Shown piece after piece: positions 48,442 through 50,363 of a stretch of 50,363 bases of DNA. The notes beneath the pieces were generated by a model that ran no database searches, was not told the origin of the DNA, and saw only the letters and a program-made list of their open reading frames with translations. The stretch covers positions 1-50,363 of the forward strand of contig CACIHQ010000009.1 of assembly GCA_902586495.1 (NCBI GenBank), given 5' to 3'. The stretch comes from an uncultured Pelagibacteraceae bacterium (GTDB taxonomy: Bacteria > Pseudomonadota > Alphaproteobacteria > Pelagibacterales > Pelagibacteraceae). How positions within the stretch are numbered: the stretch's first letter is position 1; every line of letters begins with the position of its first letter. A program made the position numbers and the translations under genes.

Positions 48442-50363
48442 CTATTTTTTTTTCTTTTTTTTATCTTTATCGTATTTTTTTCTTTTCTCAATTAAAATTA
48501 ATGCCTCCTCCATAGTTAACTCATTCGGATCCTTTTCCTCTGGTATTGTGGCATTAAGAGATTTGTATTTAATGTATGGACCATATTGTCCCTTCATAAT
48601 TCTAACTGGTTTGCCATCCTCAGGATGTGTGCCCAAGTCTTTTATAATAGATGAAGACATTCGACCTGGTTTAGCCTCAGCAATTAAAGTTATTGCTCTG
48701 TTTAGACCAATAGAAAAAATTTCTTCGATATTTTCAATTCTTGCTGATTTATTTTCGCATTTTAGATAGGGACCGAATCTTCCAGTGTTTAATGTTATTT
48801 CTTTTTGATTTTCTGGATTGAGACCTAAAGATTTTGGTAGAGAGCATAAGAATTGAGCTTTTTCTAAATCAATATCTTTTAAATTTAAACCCTTAGGAAT
48901 TGATACATTTTTTAAGAATTCGTTAACTTCAGTTTTAGATTTTTTTTTCTTTTTCTTTTTTTTTGTGTTTTCTTCTAATTCTTGTTCACTTAAAATTTTT
49001 TCATATTGAAGATAGGGTCCAAATCTTCCATTTTTTAAATATATATCATTACCATTTTCATGCTTTCCAATAAATTTTGGTTCTGCTAGTTGAGCTTGAG
49101 CTGCAGCTTTTGCTTTAGATAACGGCCTTGTAAATTTACAATCAGGATAATTTGAACATCCTATAAAAGCTCCTCCTCTAAAACTATTTTTTAAACTGAG
49201 TGTTCCATTGCTACATAATTGACATTTTCTGACTATATTTCCCTCATTATCCTTATCAAAAATGAGTTCACCCAAACTATCATTAAGTAAATCTAAAACC
49301 TCTCTAGTTCTTTTTTCCTTTACCTCAGAAACATTGTTATTAAAGTCTTTCCAAAATAATTCTAAAACTTTAATCCAACTTTCTTTACCAGAGGTAATCT
49401 CATCTAATTGATCTTCTAATCCTGCAGTAAAATTATAATCTACATATCTCGAGAACAATTTTTCTAAGAAAGCAGAAATTAATTTTCCTCTATCTGTAGG
49501 AAAAAACCTTTTATTTAGTATTTCTGTGTATCCTCTGTTAGCTATGGTAGAGATGATGCTTGCATACGTTGATGGTCTACCAATTCCAAGCTCTTCGAGT
49601 TTTTTTACTAAACTTGCTTCGGAGTATCTTGGTGGGGGTTGTGTAAAATGTTGTTCATCTATTAAAGACTCAATATTTACTAAACCTTTTGTCATGGCTG
49701 GCAATATATTTTCATCATCATCTTTTATTTGATTGTTATAGATTTTTAAAAAACCATCAAATTTGAGAACAGAGCCACTAGCTTTACAAACTGTATCATT
49801 ATTATCAGAAGTGACAGTAATTGTATTTCTGTCAAATTTTGCAGATGACATTTGAGAAGACAAAGCTCGACTCCAAATTAAGTCATATAATTTATTTTGA
49901 TCGGTGCTTAAATATTTTTTAACACTCTGTGGAGTTCTAATTATATCTGTAGGCCTTATTGCTTCATGAGCCTCTTGTGCATTTTTAGCTTTTTTTCCTG
50001 AATAATTTAGAGAGCTCTCAGGCAAATATTCATTACCAATTTCTTTTTTAATATAGTCTCTAAAAGCTGAGACTGCATCTTTTGACAAATTTGTTCCATC
50101 AGTTCTTATATATGTAATTAAACCTATAGTTTCTCCGTCTATTTCTATCCCTTGGTAAAGTTTTTGCGCAATTTGCATTGTTCTTGATGCACCAAAACCT
50201 AGTCTACTTGAGGCTGTTTGTTGCAGTGTAGATGTTGTGAAAGGCCCTGAGGGATTTCGATTTATAATTTTACTTGAAATATCAGTAATACTAAATTTTT
50301 TTTTATTAATAATTGATATAGCTTTATTTATTTCTTCTTTATTTCTAAAAGAAAATTTTTCTA
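48442..50363 (-). CDS. topA: DNA topoisomerase I, 3' part
   Basis: Relaxes negative supercoils by a single-strand break. The frame continues upstream of an internal Met at 50178 to the window edge, with PSGPFTTSTLQQTASSRLGF, so the N-terminal Toprim domain lies outside. The active-site tyrosine is in LITYIRTDGTNLS (codon near 50112). QPPPRYSEASLVKKLEELGIG and GRPSTYASIISTI follow, then one four-cysteine zinc motif (CQLCSNG...CSNYPDC). Three GPYLxY/GPYIKY repeats replace further zinc fingers, as in many alphaproteobacterial TopA. There are Lys runs in the middle and at the very end. At least 640 residues are in view. Confidence 0.96.
   Translation of the reverse strand, partial: EKFSFRNKEEINKAISIINKKKFSITDISSKIINRNPSGPFTTSTLQQTASSRLGFGASRTMQIAQKLYQGIEIDGETIGLITYIRTDGTNLSKDAVSAFRDYIKKEIGNEYLPESSLNYSGKKAKNAQEAHEAIRPTDIIRTPQSVKKYLSTDQNKLYDLIWSRALSSQMSSAKFDRNTITVTSDNNDTVCKASGSVLKFDGFLKIYNNQIKDDDENILPAMTKGLVNIESLIDEQHFTQPPPRYSEASLVKKLEELGIGRPSTYASIISTIANRGYTEILNKRFFPTDRGKLISAFLEKLFSRYVDYNFTAGLEDQLDEITSGKESWIKVLELFWKDFNNNVSEVKEKRTREVLDLLNDSLGELIFDKDNEGNIVRKCQLCSNGTLSLKNSFRGGAFIGCSNYPDCKFTRPLSKAKAAAQAQLAEPKFIGKHENGNDIYLKNGRFGPYLQYEKILSEQELEENTKKKKKKKKSKTEVNEFLKNVSIPKGLNLKDIDLEKAQFLCSLPKSLGLNPENQKEITLNTGRFGPYLKCENKSARIENIEEIFSIGLNRAITLIAEAKPGRMSSSIIKDLGTHPEDGKPVRIMKGQYGPYIKYKSLNATIPEEKDPNELTMEEALILIEKRKKYDKDKKKKKK

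Noticed and set aside
1-50363. CRISPR arrays, prophage genes or insertion sequences
   Set aside because: No regularly spaced short repeats, no transposase or phage structural proteins and no terminal inverted repeats were seen. The only repeats are those in the autotransporter and around its islet.

Overview
The window looks like part of a streamlined, very AT-rich alphaproteobacterial genome. The best fit is the SAR11 clade ('Candidatus Pelagibacter' and relatives). The reasons are the strong A/T bias with long A and T runs, genes packed 0-10 bp apart or overlapping, almost no recognisable terminators, one tuf gene with tRNAs on both sides, and a complete rpl/rpo block in the alphaproteobacterial order. 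The assignment comes from reading proteins and gene order, not from a database search; another AT-rich alphaproteobacterium remains possible.

Region 1 (1-9455) is an accessory surface-sugar region. Two minus-strand multi-spanning membrane proteins (the first cut by the window edge) look like GT-C type glycosyltransferases. A tight plus-strand operon (1954-8512) follows: glucose-1-phosphate cytidylyltransferase, CDP-glucose 4,6-dehydratase, a PLP-dependent sugar 3-dehydratase with His in place of the PLP lysine, a thiamine-diphosphate enzyme of the acetolactate-synthase/YerE type, and an unusual single-chain fusion of a GNAT acetyltransferase to a PLP sugar aminotransferase. Together they suggest a CDP-linked 3,6-dideoxy, two-carbon-branched and possibly amino-acylated sugar. 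A GT2 polyprenyl-phosphate glycosyltransferase on the minus strand closes the region.

Region 2 (9585-12266) holds tRNA-Thr(UGU), a lone repeat-containing autotransporter gene, and a second, decayed copy of the 5' half of the same tRNA-Thr. The two tRNA segments form a 44-bp direct repeat with two mismatches around the autotransporter, as expected for an islet inserted at the tRNA gene. No integrase is present.

Region 3 (12294-25772) has rlmB on the minus strand, then tRNA-Tyr, tRNA-Gly, tuf, tRNA-Trp, secE, nusG, rplK, rplA, rplJ, rplL, rpoB and rpoC. Region 4 (25773-41804) starts with a structured leader, then rpsL, rpsG, fusA, the S10/spc genes from rpsJ to rplO (with no rpmD), secY and adk; a good promoter then precedes rpsM, rpsK, rpoA and rplQ. 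These regions make the transcription and translation core and the Sec channel.

Region 5 (41813-50363) is mixed housekeeping: an RluC/RluD-type pseudouridine synthase, lipB (minus), mgtE, panC (minus), galU-ugd (UDP-glucose and UDP-glucuronate, precursors for surface sugars), a RidA-family protein, a small secreted protein and the 3' part of topA (all minus, topA cut by the right edge). No rRNA, CRISPR array, phage gene or insertion-sequence transposase was recognised.
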